Below are positions 9,782-18,669 of a DNA stretch of 45,130 nt, piece after piece (position 1 is the stretch's first letter; every line of letters starts with the position of its first letter). This DNA is from Fimbriimonadaceae bacterium (GTDB lineage Bacteria; Armatimonadota; Fimbriimonadia; Fimbriimonadales; Fimbriimonadaceae): contig JAHBTB010000015.1 of the NCBI GenBank assembly GCA_019638795.1, positions 1 to 45,130 on the forward strand. The letters run 5' to 3'. The notes under the pieces are model-generated. The model was given only the letters and a program-made list of their open reading frames with translations, had not been told where the DNA came from and ran no database searches. Made by a program: the position numbers and the translations under genes.

Positions 9782-10495
9782 TTACTTGCGGCGGCGGCGG
9801 GCCAAGAGGGCCGCGCCGGCGGCGAGGACAGCCATGGTCGCCGGCTCGGGCACGGCTTCCTTACCGTTGATGCCCAGGCTGATCTGGGTCGGCCAGCCAG
9901 ATTGCAGACTTGTCTTGAACCAGTCTGTGCCACCCGACAAGCCAAAGGAGCCACCCGGGTTGCGGGCCCACGAGTCAACCGAGGTGTCGGACGACTCCAT
10001 GTGGAACGCCTGGCCATGGGCGCCGAAGTCGGCGATGCCGGTGAAGGTCACAAAGTACGTACCGGCGTCAATCACCGGCACCAACGAGGCGTCGCCGACG
10101 AAGTTGAACAAGGTGCCGCTGACGTTGGTCATCGTGGCACTCAGGACACCGTCATAAACGATGTCGCTTCCGGAGCTGGCGCCGCCGGGCGTGTGCTGGG
10201 TCGACGGGGCGCTGCCGTCGAATTTGGAGATCGTCAGGCGACCGCTGTTGACACCGTCGGCGATCCAGGTTCCGCTGTCGGTCAGTCGCGTCTGGACGTC
10301 GGCGAGTTGGACACTGGTGGCAAACGTGACGACGTTGCCGGCACCCGTCGAATAGTCAGGGAAGTCGCCGAACTCTTGGTCGACGATACCGGTGCCACCG
10401 TCATTGGCCTGGGCCAGATACAGGTTTCCGGAGAGCTGGGCGTGAGCAAATGCGCCAAGGGCGGCAAGGGTGGTCAAGAGGGCTAGTCTTTTCAT
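9782..10495 (-). CDS. PEP-CTERM sorting-domain protein
   Basis: 237 aa. The signal peptide (MKRLALLTTLAALGAFAHA) is followed by a beta-rich secreted domain (LSGNLYLAQANDGGTG...). The C-terminus is a textbook PEP-CTERM tail: VPEPATMAV, Ala/Leu hydrophobic segment, ARRRRK. The start at 10495 is set by the signal peptide; the upstream open frame has no coding character. The domain resembles uncharacterised extracellular proteins whose substrate is unknown. No sigma-54 site was found upstream, unlike the PEP-CTERM gene at 7034. Confidence 0.86.
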   Translation of the reverse strand: MKRLALLTTLAALGAFAHAQLSGNLYLAQANDGGTGIVDQEFGDFPDYSTGAGNVVTFATSVQLADVQTRLTDSGTWIADGVNSGRLTISKFDGSAPSTQHTPGGASSGSDIVYDGVLSATMTNVSGTLFNFVGDASLVPVIDAGTYFVTFTGIADFGAHGQAFHMESSDTSVDSWARNPGGSFGLSGGTDWFKTSLQSGWPTQISLGINGKEAVPEPATMAVLAAGAALLARRRRK

Positions 10496-10595
10496 CGTTC
10501 TTCGTACTCCAATCCATAAACCCGACGCAGTCGGTTCCATGAACCTCATTTTCACCAAGCAAATCTGCAAGGTGCCTATAACCATAATATATGAA

Positions 10596-10616
10596 GGCCC
10601 AGAAAAACACTGGGCC
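10596..10616 (-). terminator. Hairpin downstream of beta-propeller gene
   Basis: GGCCCAG / CTGGGCC 7-bp stem with a 7-nt loop. It lies about 60 bp past the stop of the 10677-11699 gene. On the minus strand it is followed by an AT-rich stretch (TTCATATATTATGG) that probably also holds the promoter of the next gene. No other gene lies in 10496-10676. Confidence 0.5.
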
Positions 10617-10676
10617 CAAGGATTTCCTGGTGAAATTGCCGGGGGAGTTCTTGACCGGTCAACTAATTGTCGGCCA

Positions 10677-11699
10677 TCAACGGGTCCGGCGGAGGAGCGT
10701 CACCCGCCCGACCTCGACCCATTCGGCGACGAGAATGTCACCGTTGGCCAGGTAGATCGCCTGGTGTGGGTTGATGAATTTGCCCGGGATGAACTTGGAG
10801 CGCGGCTCGGCCCGCAAGTTACTGGGATGTCCGTCGCCCAGTTGGACGACGACTTTGTTGTCTTCGTCCAAGATGGTCACGACCGAGTCAAGGTCGGGGC
10901 AGACCACCTCCTTGCCACGGATGTCGAAATTGCAAGGTAGACGGAGCCCGTCGGTCACGAACTTGATGTGCTGCCCGTCAAGGTCGAAGTACTGCATCCG
11001 GTGGTTCGCGCGGTCGGCGACGGCAAGGACAGGCGTCCCGAACCGGTCGTCGAGCCACAGGCCATGCGGACAGTTGACTTTGCCCGGTTCGTCCCCGAGC
11101 CCCCCAAAGGTCTTCTTCCAGTGACCGTTCCGGTCATAGAAATGAAGGTAGCTGGACCCATAACCGTCGCCGACGCAGAAGTCTCCGTTGGGCAAGAAGG
11201 CGACGTTGGTCGGAACGAAGGCATGCTTGTCATCGTAGACTCCGGGCTCCTTCGGCGTTCCAAAAGCCCAGACCTGGACACCGTCAAGCGTGGTCTTGAC
11301 GACCTCGCGCTTGTGGGTGTCGCAATGGTAGAGAAACTCGCCTTCAGGTTCCTTACGCAGGGCCAGGCCGTGTGACCCGCCGTCGAACCGGCCGCCCCAA
11401 GAGGTGATGAACTGTCCGTCGGCGGTGTAGACGCACACGCCGTCGCGGATCCTGCTCTCCTTATTGACGGTGTGGCAGAGGTAGATCCGTCCCGCCGAGT
11501 CTTGGGCCAACCCATGGGTGTTGCCGAAGACCATTCCTTCCGGCGGGGTCAGCCAGTCATGGATGCACTCGTACTTGTGGGAACCCTTGCCCAGAATGAT
11601 CTTTTCGTCAGTCACGCCCATCGATATCCGCCCCATCGCCGCCCCGGCGGCGGCTGCTGCCGTGCGGCCCAGGAATTGGCGCCTGGTCAGGTCGTCCAT
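10677..11699 (-). CDS. Tat-exported NHL/six-bladed beta-propeller protein
   Basis: 340 aa. The N-terminus carries a twin-arginine signal, TRRQFLGRTAAAAAGAA, so the folded protein is exported by Tat. The body has repeated NHL-type blades (NTHGLAQDSAGRIYLCHTV, HAFVPTNVAFLPNGDFCVG, PVLAVADRANHRMQYFDLDG, NPHQAIYLANGDILVAEW). It resembles the peptidylglycine-monooxygenase-like/NHL repeat proteins of Planctomycetes and related phyla. Function is probably binding or structural; no catalytic residues can be assigned. The start at 11699 gives the Tat motif at residues 5-10. TPR gene upstream on the same strand with a 43-bp gap. Confidence 0.85.
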   Translation of the reverse strand: MDDLTRRQFLGRTAAAAAGAAMGRISMGVTDEKIILGKGSHKYECIHDWLTPPEGMVFGNTHGLAQDSAGRIYLCHTVNKESRIRDGVCVYTADGQFITSWGGRFDGGSHGLALRKEPEGEFLYHCDTHKREVVKTTLDGVQVWAFGTPKEPGVYDDKHAFVPTNVAFLPNGDFCVGDGYGSSYLHFYDRNGHWKKTFGGLGDEPGKVNCPHGLWLDDRFGTPVLAVADRANHRMQYFDLDGQHIKFVTDGLRLPCNFDIRGKEVVCPDLDSVVTILDEDNKVVVQLGDGHPSNLRAEPRSKFIPGKFINPHQAIYLANGDILVAEWVEVGRVTLLRRTR

Positions 11700-11742
11700 G
11701 ACCTCATCCTGGCATATTTTGTGGGGGATCGGTCGACAGCTT

Positions 11743-12291
11743 CTATGGCGTCTGGCGAAGCTTGACGGGGGGAGCCGCCATGAGTGCCCCACCCTTGGCC
11801 TTGGCCGCTTCTTCGTCGCCCTTCATCTTTGCCAAAAGGGCCTTGTACGCCGGTTCGCCACGAAGGATGGCAAGGTCTTCGTCCTGGTCAAGGAAAGTGA
11901 CACTCTTGAAGCCCTTGTCGACGGCCTGGACGAGGTGCTCCATGGCGTCGGCTTTGCGGCCCAGCCGCGCCTCGGCGCATGCGACGTCATAAAGGCAAAG
12001 CGACTCGTTGTAACCGAGCTTGAGGGCCTGCCAGAAGCCGACGAGGGCGTCTTCGTAGCGGCCCAACTTATGATGGGAGAAGGCTAGGAGAAAGACCGAC
12101 TCGGCGTCTTTGGGCCGCAACCGCGTCATCGCCTCGTAACCGCGGGCCGCCCGTCCCCAGTCCTCCTGAACGAAGGCCGCCTTGGCCGTCACCTTCGTGT
12201 CCTCTACCTTCGTCGTCTGGACGGTCGACCACGCGAGGTAACCGCCTGCGGCAAGGATCAAAAACGAGACCAAGAAGAGGAGGCGGGACAT
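11743..12291 (-). CDS. Membrane-anchored TPR protein
   Basis: 182 aa. An N-terminal transmembrane or signal-anchor helix (LLFLVSFLILAAGGYLAW) is followed by about three TPR-like helical hairpins (AFVQEDWGRAARGYEAMTRL, AFSHHKLGRYEDALVGFWQA, ACAEARLGRKADAMEHLVQA). It ends with a charged, Ala/Lys-rich stretch. It is probably a periplasm-facing scaffold. The ATG at 12291 is preferred to a TTG five codons upstream. It is divergent from the Lrp-type regulator gene and may be in one transcript with the beta-propeller protein. Confidence 0.8.
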   Translation of the reverse strand: MSRLLFLVSFLILAAGGYLAWSTVQTTKVEDTKVTAKAAFVQEDWGRAARGYEAMTRLRPKDAESVFLLAFSHHKLGRYEDALVGFWQALKLGYNESLCLYDVACAEARLGRKADAMEHLVQAVDKGFKSVTFLDQDEDLAILRGEPAYKALLAKMKGDEEAAKAKGGALMAAPPVKLRQTP

Positions 12292-12343
12292 CTTGATGAC
12301 TCTCAATACGAGGATGTGTCCTGGATTTGTTCCAGATATCGGT

Positions 12344-12399
12344 CATTTAACCCCAGGCGGCGACCCACCCCCATCATTAACATAGATTCGGGTTTAATG
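12344..12399. repeat. Spaced inverted repeat upstream of Lrp gene
   Basis: CATTTAACCC (12344-12353) and GGGTTTAATG (12390-12399) are inverted copies matching at 9 of 10 positions, 36 bp apart, in the divergent region between the TPR gene and the Lrp/AsnC gene. A long-spaced dyad suits an octameric Lrp-type autoregulator. The role is inferred only. Confidence 0.4.
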
Positions 12400-12413
12400 G
12401 AACCCTCTCACTC

Positions 12414-12878
12414 ATGAAGGACAAGCTCGACGAGGCAGACGTTAAGATTCTTCGGTTGCTGCAAGCCGACGGGCGTATGACGAACGCCGACCTCGCCCGA
12501 AAGATCGGCCTGTCGCCGCCGTCGATGCTCCAGCGTGTGCGCAAGCTCGAGGAGGCGGGCTACATCAAGGGATACTACGCCGAGCTCAGCCCGGAGGCCC
12601 TCAACTACCAGTTGCTTGTCGTGGCGATGGTGAGCCTTTCCTTGCACCAGGAGGGGTCGATCGAGCAGTTCCGCAACGCCACCCGGGCGGTGCCGGAGAT
12701 TCTGGAGGTCCTCCACATCAGCGGCGAGTACGACTTCATGCTCAAGGTCGTGGCCCACGACATGCGCGACTATGAGCGCATCGTGACCACCCACATCAGC
12801 TCGATCAAGGCGGTGGGCAAGATCAACAGTTGCTTCGTTTTGGCGGTGAACAAGCAAGGGACGGCACTGCCTCTGTAA
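12414..12878 (+). CDS. Lrp/AsnC family transcriptional regulator
   Basis: 154 aa. The N-terminal winged HTH (DVKILRLLQADGRMTNADLA then KIGLSPPSMLQRVRKLEEAG) and a C-terminal RAM/AsnC effector domain (LEVLHISGEYDFMLKVVAHD) are complete. These feast/famine regulators sense amino acids. It is followed after 13 bp by an Eis-like acetyltransferase, then by a Cys/Met-metabolism PLP enzyme. A plausible job is local control of sulfur amino-acid metabolism, perhaps with autoregulation through the dyad upstream. The start codon fits the family start. Confidence 0.94.
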   Translation: MKDKLDEADVKILRLLQADGRMTNADLARKIGLSPPSMLQRVRKLEEAGYIKGYYAELSPEALNYQLLVVAMVSLSLHQEGSIEQFRNATRAVPEILEVLHISGEYDFMLKVVAHDMRDYERIVTTHISSIKAVGKINSCFVLAVNKQGTALPL

Positions 12879-12891
12879 ACTGCGGGCCGCC

Positions 12892-14025
12892 ATGCCCCGG
12901 TTGTCGATGCACCTCGCCGACGAGCGGCACTACGATGCCCTCAACCACATTTGGGCGCACGTTTACGGTGACGGCGACACGAGTGAGGCCCTTGACCCGC
13001 CCGGCGAGGGCACCAGCTTCTGGATCGGCTACTGTGACGACACCCCGGCCTGGGCGGCCCAGGTCCACACGTACCAGATCGTCCGACGGCCCTGGCCGTT
13101 CACCCTCAAATGCGCGGGGGTGGCCGCGGTGGCGACTTTGGTCGAGCACCGGAACTCGGGTTTGGCCCAACACTGCATGCACCAGTTGCTCCTCGAGGCC
13201 CGGTCGGCCGGGTTCGACGTGAGCATGCTCTACGCTTACCGGGACTCGTTCTATCGCAAGGTGGGCTATGCGGCTTGTGGCTGGCGGTGGCGCATCAAGG
13301 TGCCGGCGACGCGCATGCCCAAGACCGAGTCTGTCTTGACGGCAAGGCAGGTCCGCCCCGAGGACGCCGAAACGGTGCTCGGCCCCTGCCACCGCCAGTT
13401 CATCGAGACCTTCTCCGGGTCGTCCCGGCGCGACGCGGTCGATTGGAAGGACCGTCTGGGGAAGAAGCCGCCGTTCATCTATGCGGTCGGCGACCCGGTG
13501 GAGGCGTACTTTTGGGCGCGTCCCCAAGGCTTTTGGAACGAGTTGGAGATCGGCGAGTTCGCCTGGTCCACGCGACGTGGTTACAACGCCGCCCTGGCCG
13601 TGGTCCGGGGGATGGCCAACAACCAGACCCACGTCATTTGGAACGAACCGCCCCGGTCTCCCTACCTGGCCCGCCACATTGACCACGGGACGGAAGTCTC
13701 CGTCCACCGGCCGACCATGGCCCGGGTGCTGGACTGGCCGGGTCTGGTGGCAAAGATCCCCGGCGGCGAAGGGCTTGTCGTCGAAGTAGACGACCCATGG
13801 ATCGCCGAAAACAACGGTCGGTGGGCCTGCGGTCCCTCGCCGAGACGGACCGACGCAGAAACGAATGCGAGCGGCCCGGTCAGCGCCTGGGCCCAAGCCC
13901 TGTTCGGCGAGCCAAGCCTCGAAGACCTCATGATCGAAGGAGATTTAGCGATAGAGACGTCACATGCCGACGAATTGAAGGCATGGATGCCAGCATCGCC
14001 CGTCGTTTGTATGGAATTCTACTGA
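12892..14025 (+). CDS. Eis-like GNAT N-acetyltransferase
   Basis: 377 aa in the three-part Eis architecture: N-terminal GNAT domain, central second GNAT-like domain, and C-terminal SCP2-like domain. The acetyl-CoA loop is in VATLVEHRNSGLAQHCMHQL near residue 80 (R-x-x-G-x-A). The Tyr of SFYRKVGYA near residue 125 matches the catalytic Tyr of Eis. The chain ends in an aromatic residue (EFY), as in Eis, where the C-terminal carboxylate acts in catalysis. Eis enzymes acetylate amines, including aminoglycosides and protein lysines; the substrate here is unknown. 13 bp after the Lrp gene and 4 bp before the next. Confidence 0.82.
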   Translation: MPRLSMHLADERHYDALNHIWAHVYGDGDTSEALDPPGEGTSFWIGYCDDTPAWAAQVHTYQIVRRPWPFTLKCAGVAAVATLVEHRNSGLAQHCMHQLLLEARSAGFDVSMLYAYRDSFYRKVGYAACGWRWRIKVPATRMPKTESVLTARQVRPEDAETVLGPCHRQFIETFSGSSRRDAVDWKDRLGKKPPFIYAVGDPVEAYFWARPQGFWNELEIGEFAWSTRRGYNAALAVVRGMANNQTHVIWNEPPRSPYLARHIDHGTEVSVHRPTMARVLDWPGLVAKIPGGEGLVVEVDDPWIAENNGRWACGPSPRRTDAETNASGPVSAWAQALFGEPSLEDLMIEGDLAIETSHADELKAWMPASPVVCMEFY

Positions 14026-14029
14026 CGCT

Positions 14030-15181
14030 ATGCCAGACTACTGTATCGACACCCAGCTTGTGTGGCTGGGTTCCCGCCCTGACCCGGAACATGGGTCGGT
14101 CACTCCTCCGATCTTCCAGTCGAGCACGTTCAGCCAGTCCTCGCCTGGCGTATACGGCCAGTACGACTACACGCGGACCGACAACCCCACACGCACGGTG
14201 TTGCAGTCGATGCTCGCGGCCAGCGAGGGGGCAAAGTACGGTCTGGCGTTCAGTTCGGGCATGGCCGCCATTGACTGCGTTTTCGGCCTCCTTAAAGCCG
14301 GCGACCATGTCCTGACCAGCGACGACCTTTACGGCGGCACGTACCGCTATCTCGAAGACGTCGTCAAGTACCGGGGCGTCGATTTTGATTTCGTCAACAT
14401 CGCAGACGAAGAAGTCCTCCGCGCGTCGATCAAGCCGAACACGAAGTTGATTTGGGTCGAGTCTCCGACCAACCCCCTGTTGAACCTGGTGGATGTCGGC
14501 ATGGTGGTGAGGGTTGCGAAGGAGAAGGGGATCTGGACGGCCATGGACAACACCTTTATGAGCCCGTACTTCCAGAAGCCGCTGTCGTTGGGCGTCGATT
14601 TCGTCATGCATTCGATGACCAAGTACATCAACGGGCACAGCGACGTGATCATGGGGGCGGTCATGACGAACGACGACGAGGCGTACACACGGCTGAAGTA
14701 TCTGCAAAACGCGGTAGGCCCGACTCCGTCGCCCTTCGACTGCTTTCTTGCGATCCGTGGCATGAAGACCATGGGCGTCCGCATGCGGCAGCACGCATCC
14801 AACGCCCAGCACGTCGCTGAGTGGCTCCAGTCCCATCCCAAGGTCGACAGCGTCCTCTACCCCGGCTTACCGGTCCATCCCCACCACGACCTGGCCAAGC
14901 GCCAGATGACCGGATTCGGGGGGATGCTCTCGTTCCGGGTGAAGGGCGACGTCGAGGCGACGAAGCGGTTCCTGACCTCGACAAAGCTGTTCACGCTGGC
15001 GGTTTCTTTGGGTGGGGTCGAGAGTCTGGTCGAGCAACCCGCCACGATGACCCATTTCGAAATGCCCAAGGAGGTGAGGGAAGCGGTAGGCATCACCGAC
15101 AACCTGGTCCGCGTCAGTGTGGGCATCGAAGACGCCGCCGACCTCTGTGCGGACTTAGACCAGGCATTGGCCAACGTTTGA
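14030..15181 (+). CDS. Cys/Met metabolism PLP enzyme (cystathionine gamma-synthase/lyase type)
   Basis: 383-aa fold-type I PLP enzyme of the trans-sulfuration family. Evidence: YDYTRTDNPTRTVLQSMLAA (phosphate and substrate contacts), FSSGMAAIDCVF, WVESPTNPLLNLVDV, the PLP lysine Lys198 in HSMTKYINGHSDVIMG, and SLGGVESLVEQPATMTH near the C-terminus. It could be MetB (cystathionine gamma-synthase), MetC or a gamma-lyase; sequence alone does not settle which. It is co-transcribed with the Lrp regulator and the Eis-like gene (4-bp gap). Confidence 0.9.
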   Translation: MPDYCIDTQLVWLGSRPDPEHGSVTPPIFQSSTFSQSSPGVYGQYDYTRTDNPTRTVLQSMLAASEGAKYGLAFSSGMAAIDCVFGLLKAGDHVLTSDDLYGGTYRYLEDVVKYRGVDFDFVNIADEEVLRASIKPNTKLIWVESPTNPLLNLVDVGMVVRVAKEKGIWTAMDNTFMSPYFQKPLSLGVDFVMHSMTKYINGHSDVIMGAVMTNDDEAYTRLKYLQNAVGPTPSPFDCFLAIRGMKTMGVRMRQHASNAQHVAEWLQSHPKVDSVLYPGLPVHPHHDLAKRQMTGFGGMLSFRVKGDVEATKRFLTSTKLFTLAVSLGGVESLVEQPATMTHFEMPKEVREAVGITDNLVRVSVGIEDAADLCADLDQALANV

Positions 15182-15279
15182 ACCGTCTCGTCGTGATTTG
15201 TCGCGACTGTGCGGGCCACGTGCTTGCGGGGCCGCATGACCCGCATTTACACCAGGATTGTAGCGATTCGCCGGTATTT

Positions 15280-15308
15280 TTGCTCCCTGGTAGCAAGAAT
15301 GTGATAAT
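15280..15308 (+). promoter_or_regulatory. Putative sigma-70 promoter of third PEP-CTERM gene
   Basis: A -10 GATAAT (15303-15308) with extended TG at 15300-15301. A weak -35 TTGCTC (15280-15285) lies 17 bp upstream. The expected start is near 15315, leaving a 60-nt leader with AAGGAGA at 15361-15367, well placed before the ATG at 15376. The rest of 15182-15375 holds only a small TTGCT/AGCAA dyad overlapping the promoter. Confidence 0.55.
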
Positions 15309-15375
15309 TTTATGGTTCAGTGCGGTGCAGATTTGTGAGGCCGCCTGATTCTCGATACGCAAGGAGACATTTCAC

Positions 15376-15918
15376 ATGAACCGAACTTCTCTCGTTCTTG
15401 CCCTTTCAGTGTTGACCCTGGCTGGGTCGGCCGTCGCATCGGCCAACTTCACCGGATACTACGACCATGCCAACTGGACATTTGAGCAGTTGGCTGGCGG
15501 CGACGGTCACGTCGTGTCGGCGGACGCGGACACCCTTGTCCTGCTTGGGGACGAGTCCGACACCGGAGGCGACGACTACTACTGGATCAATGCGGAGGCC
15601 GACGGCAACTTCAGCTTTGACTGGCTCTACAACTGCGACGACGACCCTGGTTTCGACGGTGGCTACTATGTCGTCGACTCCCTGGGTAATTTCACCCTGC
15701 TGTCGGACACAGACGGTGATTCAGGCCATGTCGACGTCGCCGTCACCGCCGGCCAGTTGATCGGCTTCAACGTCTATTCGTTCGACGGGTTCTTCGGTGG
15801 GCCGATGCTGACGATCACCAATTTCAGCGCACCGGTCAATTCGGTCCCCGAGCCGGCCACGATGGCCGTCCTCGGTCTCGGGCTGGCTGCGGTCGCCCGA
15901 CGCCGCAACCGCAAGTAA
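15376..15918 (+). CDS. PEP-CTERM sorting-domain protein, Asp-rich
   Basis: 180 aa. Signal peptide (SLVLALSVLTLAGSAVASA), then an acidic beta-rich domain with many Asp/Gly clusters (DESDTGGDDYYW, DTDGDSGHVDVAV) that could bind calcium. It ends with VPEPATMAV, a hydrophobic stretch and an ARRRNRK tail. It is presumably exported, processed at the PEP-CTERM and associated with exopolysaccharide. It has a strong Shine-Dalgarno and its own promoter, and ends at a long hairpin shared with clpB. Confidence 0.88.
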   Translation: MNRTSLVLALSVLTLAGSAVASANFTGYYDHANWTFEQLAGGDGHVVSADADTLVLLGDESDTGGDDYYWINAEADGNFSFDWLYNCDDDPGFDGGYYVVDSLGNFTLLSDTDGDSGHVDVAVTAGQLIGFNVYSFDGFFGGPMLTITNFSAPVNSVPEPATMAVLGLGLAAVARRRNRK

Positions 15919-15936
15919 TCACGGAACCGGCCGATT

Positions 15937-15970
15937 GACGGGCCCCCGCCTTTGGTGGCGGGGGCCCGTC
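15937..15970. terminator. Bidirectional hairpin between PEP-CTERM gene and clpB
   Basis: Perfect 14-bp stem GACGGGCCCCCGCC / GGCGGGGGCCCGTC with a 6-nt loop. It lies between convergent stops, and neither side has a U-tract. Confidence 0.75.
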
Positions 15971-15976
15971 GGCCTG

Positions 15977-18577
15977 TCAGGACGTCACTTTGGCTGGCTC
16001 AAAGGAGAACCGGCCGTCGGCGAAGTCCACGACGACGGTCTGGTCGTCGGACACCTTGCCCTCCAAGAGGGCCATGGCGAGGGGGTTCATGACCTCCTTT
16101 TGGACGGCCCGTTTGAGGGGTCTGGCACCGAAGACCGGGTCGAACCCGATCGCAGCGAGTTCGGTCAGGGCTGCCTCGGTGACTTCCAGAGTCACGCGAC
16201 GGTCGGCCAGCCGTTCGGCAAGGTGGGCGATCTGGATCCGGACGATCTCCTTGATCTGAGTGACACCCAGGGCACGGAACACGACGATGTCGTCGAGCCG
16301 GTTGATGAACTCGGGCCGGAAGTGGTGGCGGAGTTCGGCCGTCACCTTCTTCTGGACCTCTTCGAAGTTCTCCTCGTCCAGCGGCCCTTCACTGTAGTAG
16401 TGGCTGCCGATGTTGCTGGTGAGGATGACGACCGTGTTCTTGAAGTCCACGGTATGGCCTTGGCTGTCGGTCAGCCGGCCGTCGTCCAGCAGTTGGAGGA
16501 GCACGTTGAACACCTCGGGATGTGCCTTCTCGACCTCGTCGAGGAGCACGACTGAATAGGGTCGACGCCGCACTTGCTCGGTGAGCTGGCCCCCTTCCTC
16601 GTAGCCGACGTAGCCCGGAGGCGCCCCGATGAGACGGGCGACAGTGTGCCGTTCGCCGTACTCGCTCATGTCGATCCGCACCATGGACTTTTCGTCGTTG
16701 AAGAGCACCTCGGCAAGGGCCTTGGCCGTCTCGGTCTTACCGACACCGGTGGGGCCCAGAAAGAGGAACGACCCGACCGGACGGTTAGGGTCGCCGATAC
16801 CGGCCCGACTTCGTCGGATGGCGTCGGCGAGCAGTCGCAGTGCCTCGTCTTGGCCGATCACCCGGCGGCCGAGTTGCTCTTCCAACCGGACGAGCTTGGC
16901 CATTTCGCCCTGCATCATCTTGTTGACGGGGATCCCGGTCCACTTGCTGACGATCTCGGCGACGTCGTCGGCCTCGACCTGAAGCTTCATCATTGGCGAC
17001 GCTCCAGACTCACCCTCCATCGCCTCCTGGGTCTCGGCGAGCGCCTTCTCAAGGTGGGGGATCCGGCCGTGCATGAGCTCGGCCGCCTTCGTCCAGTCGA
17101 GGTCTCGCTCGGCGGCCTGGAGTTCCAGTCGTGAGGTCTCGATTTGCTCCTTGAGGGCGCGGACTTCTTCGATCTTGTCCTTCTCACGTGACCACTGGGC
17201 GCGGAGAGAGTCAGCTTGCTCCTTCGCCTCGGCAAGCCTGCGTTCGGTCACCTGAAGCCGTTCCTGGCTGGCTTGGTCCGTCTCCTTCTTGAGCGCCTCG
17301 CGGTCGATTTCCAGCTGGCGCATCTGTCGTTCGATGACGTCAAGCTCTTGGGGGACGCTGTCAATCTCGATCTTGAGGCGGCTCGCCGCCTCATCGACGA
17401 GGTCGATCGCCTTGTCAGGCAGCTTGCGCTCGGTGATGTAGCGGTTGCTCAGGGTGGCCGCCGCGACCAACGCGCTGTCGGTGATCCGCACCCCATGGTG
17501 GATCTCGTAGCGTTCCTTAAGGCCGCGCAGGATGGAGATCGTCTCTTCGACGCTGGGTTCACCGACGAGGACGGTCTGGAAGCGGCGTTCGAGAGCCTTG
17601 TCCTTCTCAATGTACTGGCGGTACTCATTCAGAGTCGTCGCGCCGATGCAGCGGAGCTCACCTCGGGCGAGCATCGGTTTCAGCATGTTGGCCGCGTCCA
17701 TGCTCCCCTCGGCGCGCCCTGCGCCGACCAATGTGTGCATCTCGTCGATGAAGAGGATGATCTGGCCCTCGGCCTGCTTGATCTCGTCAAGGACGGCCTT
17801 CAGCCGTTCTTCAAACTCACCACGAAACTTGGCCCCGGCGACAAGGGCGCCCATGTCGAGGGCGACCACGCTCTTGTTGCGCAGGCCCTCGGGGACGTCC
17901 CCCGCCACGATGCGCTGGGCAAGGCCCTCGACGACCGCCGTCTTGCCCACGCCGGGTTCGCCGATCAGGACCGGGTTGTTCTTGGTCCGCCGGCTGAGCA
18001 CCTGGACAGCGCGGCGGATCTCCTCGTTGCGCCCGATGACCGGGTCGAGCTTGCCCTGGCGGGCCCGGGCCGTCAAGTCGATCCCGTACTTCTCCAGCGC
18101 CTGGAAGTTACTTTCGGAGTTGGGGTCCGTGACCTTGCGTCCGGCGCGCACCTCAAACACGGCGGCCTCCAGGGCGTCCTTGGTCAGGCCCGCCGCCTTC
18201 AGGGTGCGGCCGGTCGGGCCGGTGTCGTCGAGCGCGGCGAGGAGAAAATGTTCTGTGCTGACGAACTCGTCTTGGAGCTTGTCGGCAAGGGAGAATGCGT
18301 TGTTGAATAGGGTGGTCAGGCGGCTGCCGATATTGGTGCCGTAGGTAGCCGCGCCGCTGACCTTGGCCTGACGGCCCGTCTCGTCGGTCAGCTGGCCCAC
18401 GATGTCTTCCGCCCGTGCCCCGGCTTTTTCGACGAGGGACCGGGCAAGGCCGGGTTGCTCCAGCATGGCGACGAGCAGATGCTCGGGTTCGATGGCCTGG
18501 TGCTGGAACCGCACGGCCGTCTCTTGGGCCGCTTGAAAGGCCTCCTGGGCCTTGATCGTGAGTTTGTCAAAACGCAT
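15977..18577 (-). CDS. clpB: Disaggregase ClpB (Hsp104/Hsp100)
   Basis: 866-aa AAA+ unfoldase that rescues aggregated protein together with DnaK/DnaJ. The N domain ([15 protein letters not shown]...) is followed by NBD1 with Walker A GEPGVGKT near residue 205. A long coiled-coil middle domain spans about residues 410-530. NBD2 carries Walker A GPTGVGKT near residue 605, and a C-terminal domain follows. Length is typical of full-length ClpB. Upstream is a consensus-like -10 (18613-18618) and a HAIR-like inverted repeat touching the start codon. Confidence 0.98.
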   Translation of the reverse strand: MRFDKLTIKAQEAFQAAQETAVRFQHQAIEPEHLLVAMLEQPGLARSLVEKAGARAEDIVGQLTDETGRQAKVSGAATYGTNIGSRLTTLFNNAFSLADKLQDEFVSTEHFLLAALDDTGPTGRTLKAAGLTKDALEAAVFEVRAGRKVTDPNSESNFQALEKYGIDLTARARQGKLDPVIGRNEEIRRAVQVLSRRTKNNPVLIGEPGVGKTAVVEGLAQRIVAGDVPEGLRNKSVVALDMGALVAGAKFRGEFEERLKAVLDEIKQAEGQIILFIDEMHTLVGAGRAEGSMDAANMLKPMLARGELRCIGATTLNEYRQYIEKDKALERRFQTVLVGEPSVEETISILRGLKERYEIHHGVRITDSALVAAATLSNRYITERKLPDKAIDLVDEAASRLKIEIDSVPQELDVIERQMRQLEIDREALKKETDQASQERLQVTERRLAEAKEQADSLRAQWSREKDKIEEVRALKEQIETSRLELQAAERDLDWTKAAELMHGRIPHLEKALAETQEAMEGESGASPMMKLQVEADDVAEIVSKWTGIPVNKMMQGEMAKLVRLEEQLGRRVIGQDEALRLLADAIRRSRAGIGDPNRPVGSFLFLGPTGVGKTETAKALAEVLFNDEKSMVRIDMSEYGERHTVARLIGAPPGYVGYEEGGQLTEQVRRRPYSVVLLDEVEKAHPEVFNVLLQLLDDGRLTDSQGHTVDFKNTVVILTSNIGSHYYSEGPLDEENFEEVQKKVTAELRHHFRPEFINRLDDIVVFRALGVTQIKEIVRIQIAHLAERLADRRVTLEVTEAALTELAAIGFDPVFGARPLKRAVQKEVMNPLAMALLEGKVSDDQTVVVDFADGRFSFEPAKVTS

Positions 18578-18597
18578 ATGAGTCTATGAGGCTCAAG
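18577..18597 (-). promoter_or_regulatory. HAIR-like inverted repeat at clpB start
   Basis: Plus strand TATGAGT-N7-GCTCAAG matches the HspR-associated repeat CTTGAGT-N7-ACTCAAG at 11 of 14 positions. It overlaps the clpB start codon and lies downstream of the putative -10. This is suggestive only. Confidence 0.3.
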
Positions 18598-18612
18598 TAA
18601 TGTGCCTCACTC

Positions 18613-18618
18613 ATTATA
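18613..18618 (-). promoter_or_regulatory. Putative -10 element of clpB
   Basis: TATAAT on the minus strand, 36 bp upstream of the clpB ATG. No convincing -35 is visible. A dyad TGAGGC-N11-GCCTCA (18587-18609) lies between it and the start codon. Confidence 0.45.
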
Positions 18619-18669
18619 ACGTTCCTATGCGCTCGTTCGTTTCATTGGTCCCGTGGGTCGAGGGCGACG

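Noticed and set aside
10560-10600. Sigma-54 promoter for the second PEP-CTERM gene
   Set aside because: GGCAC and TTGC are present on the minus strand but their spacing does not allow a -24/-12 fit.
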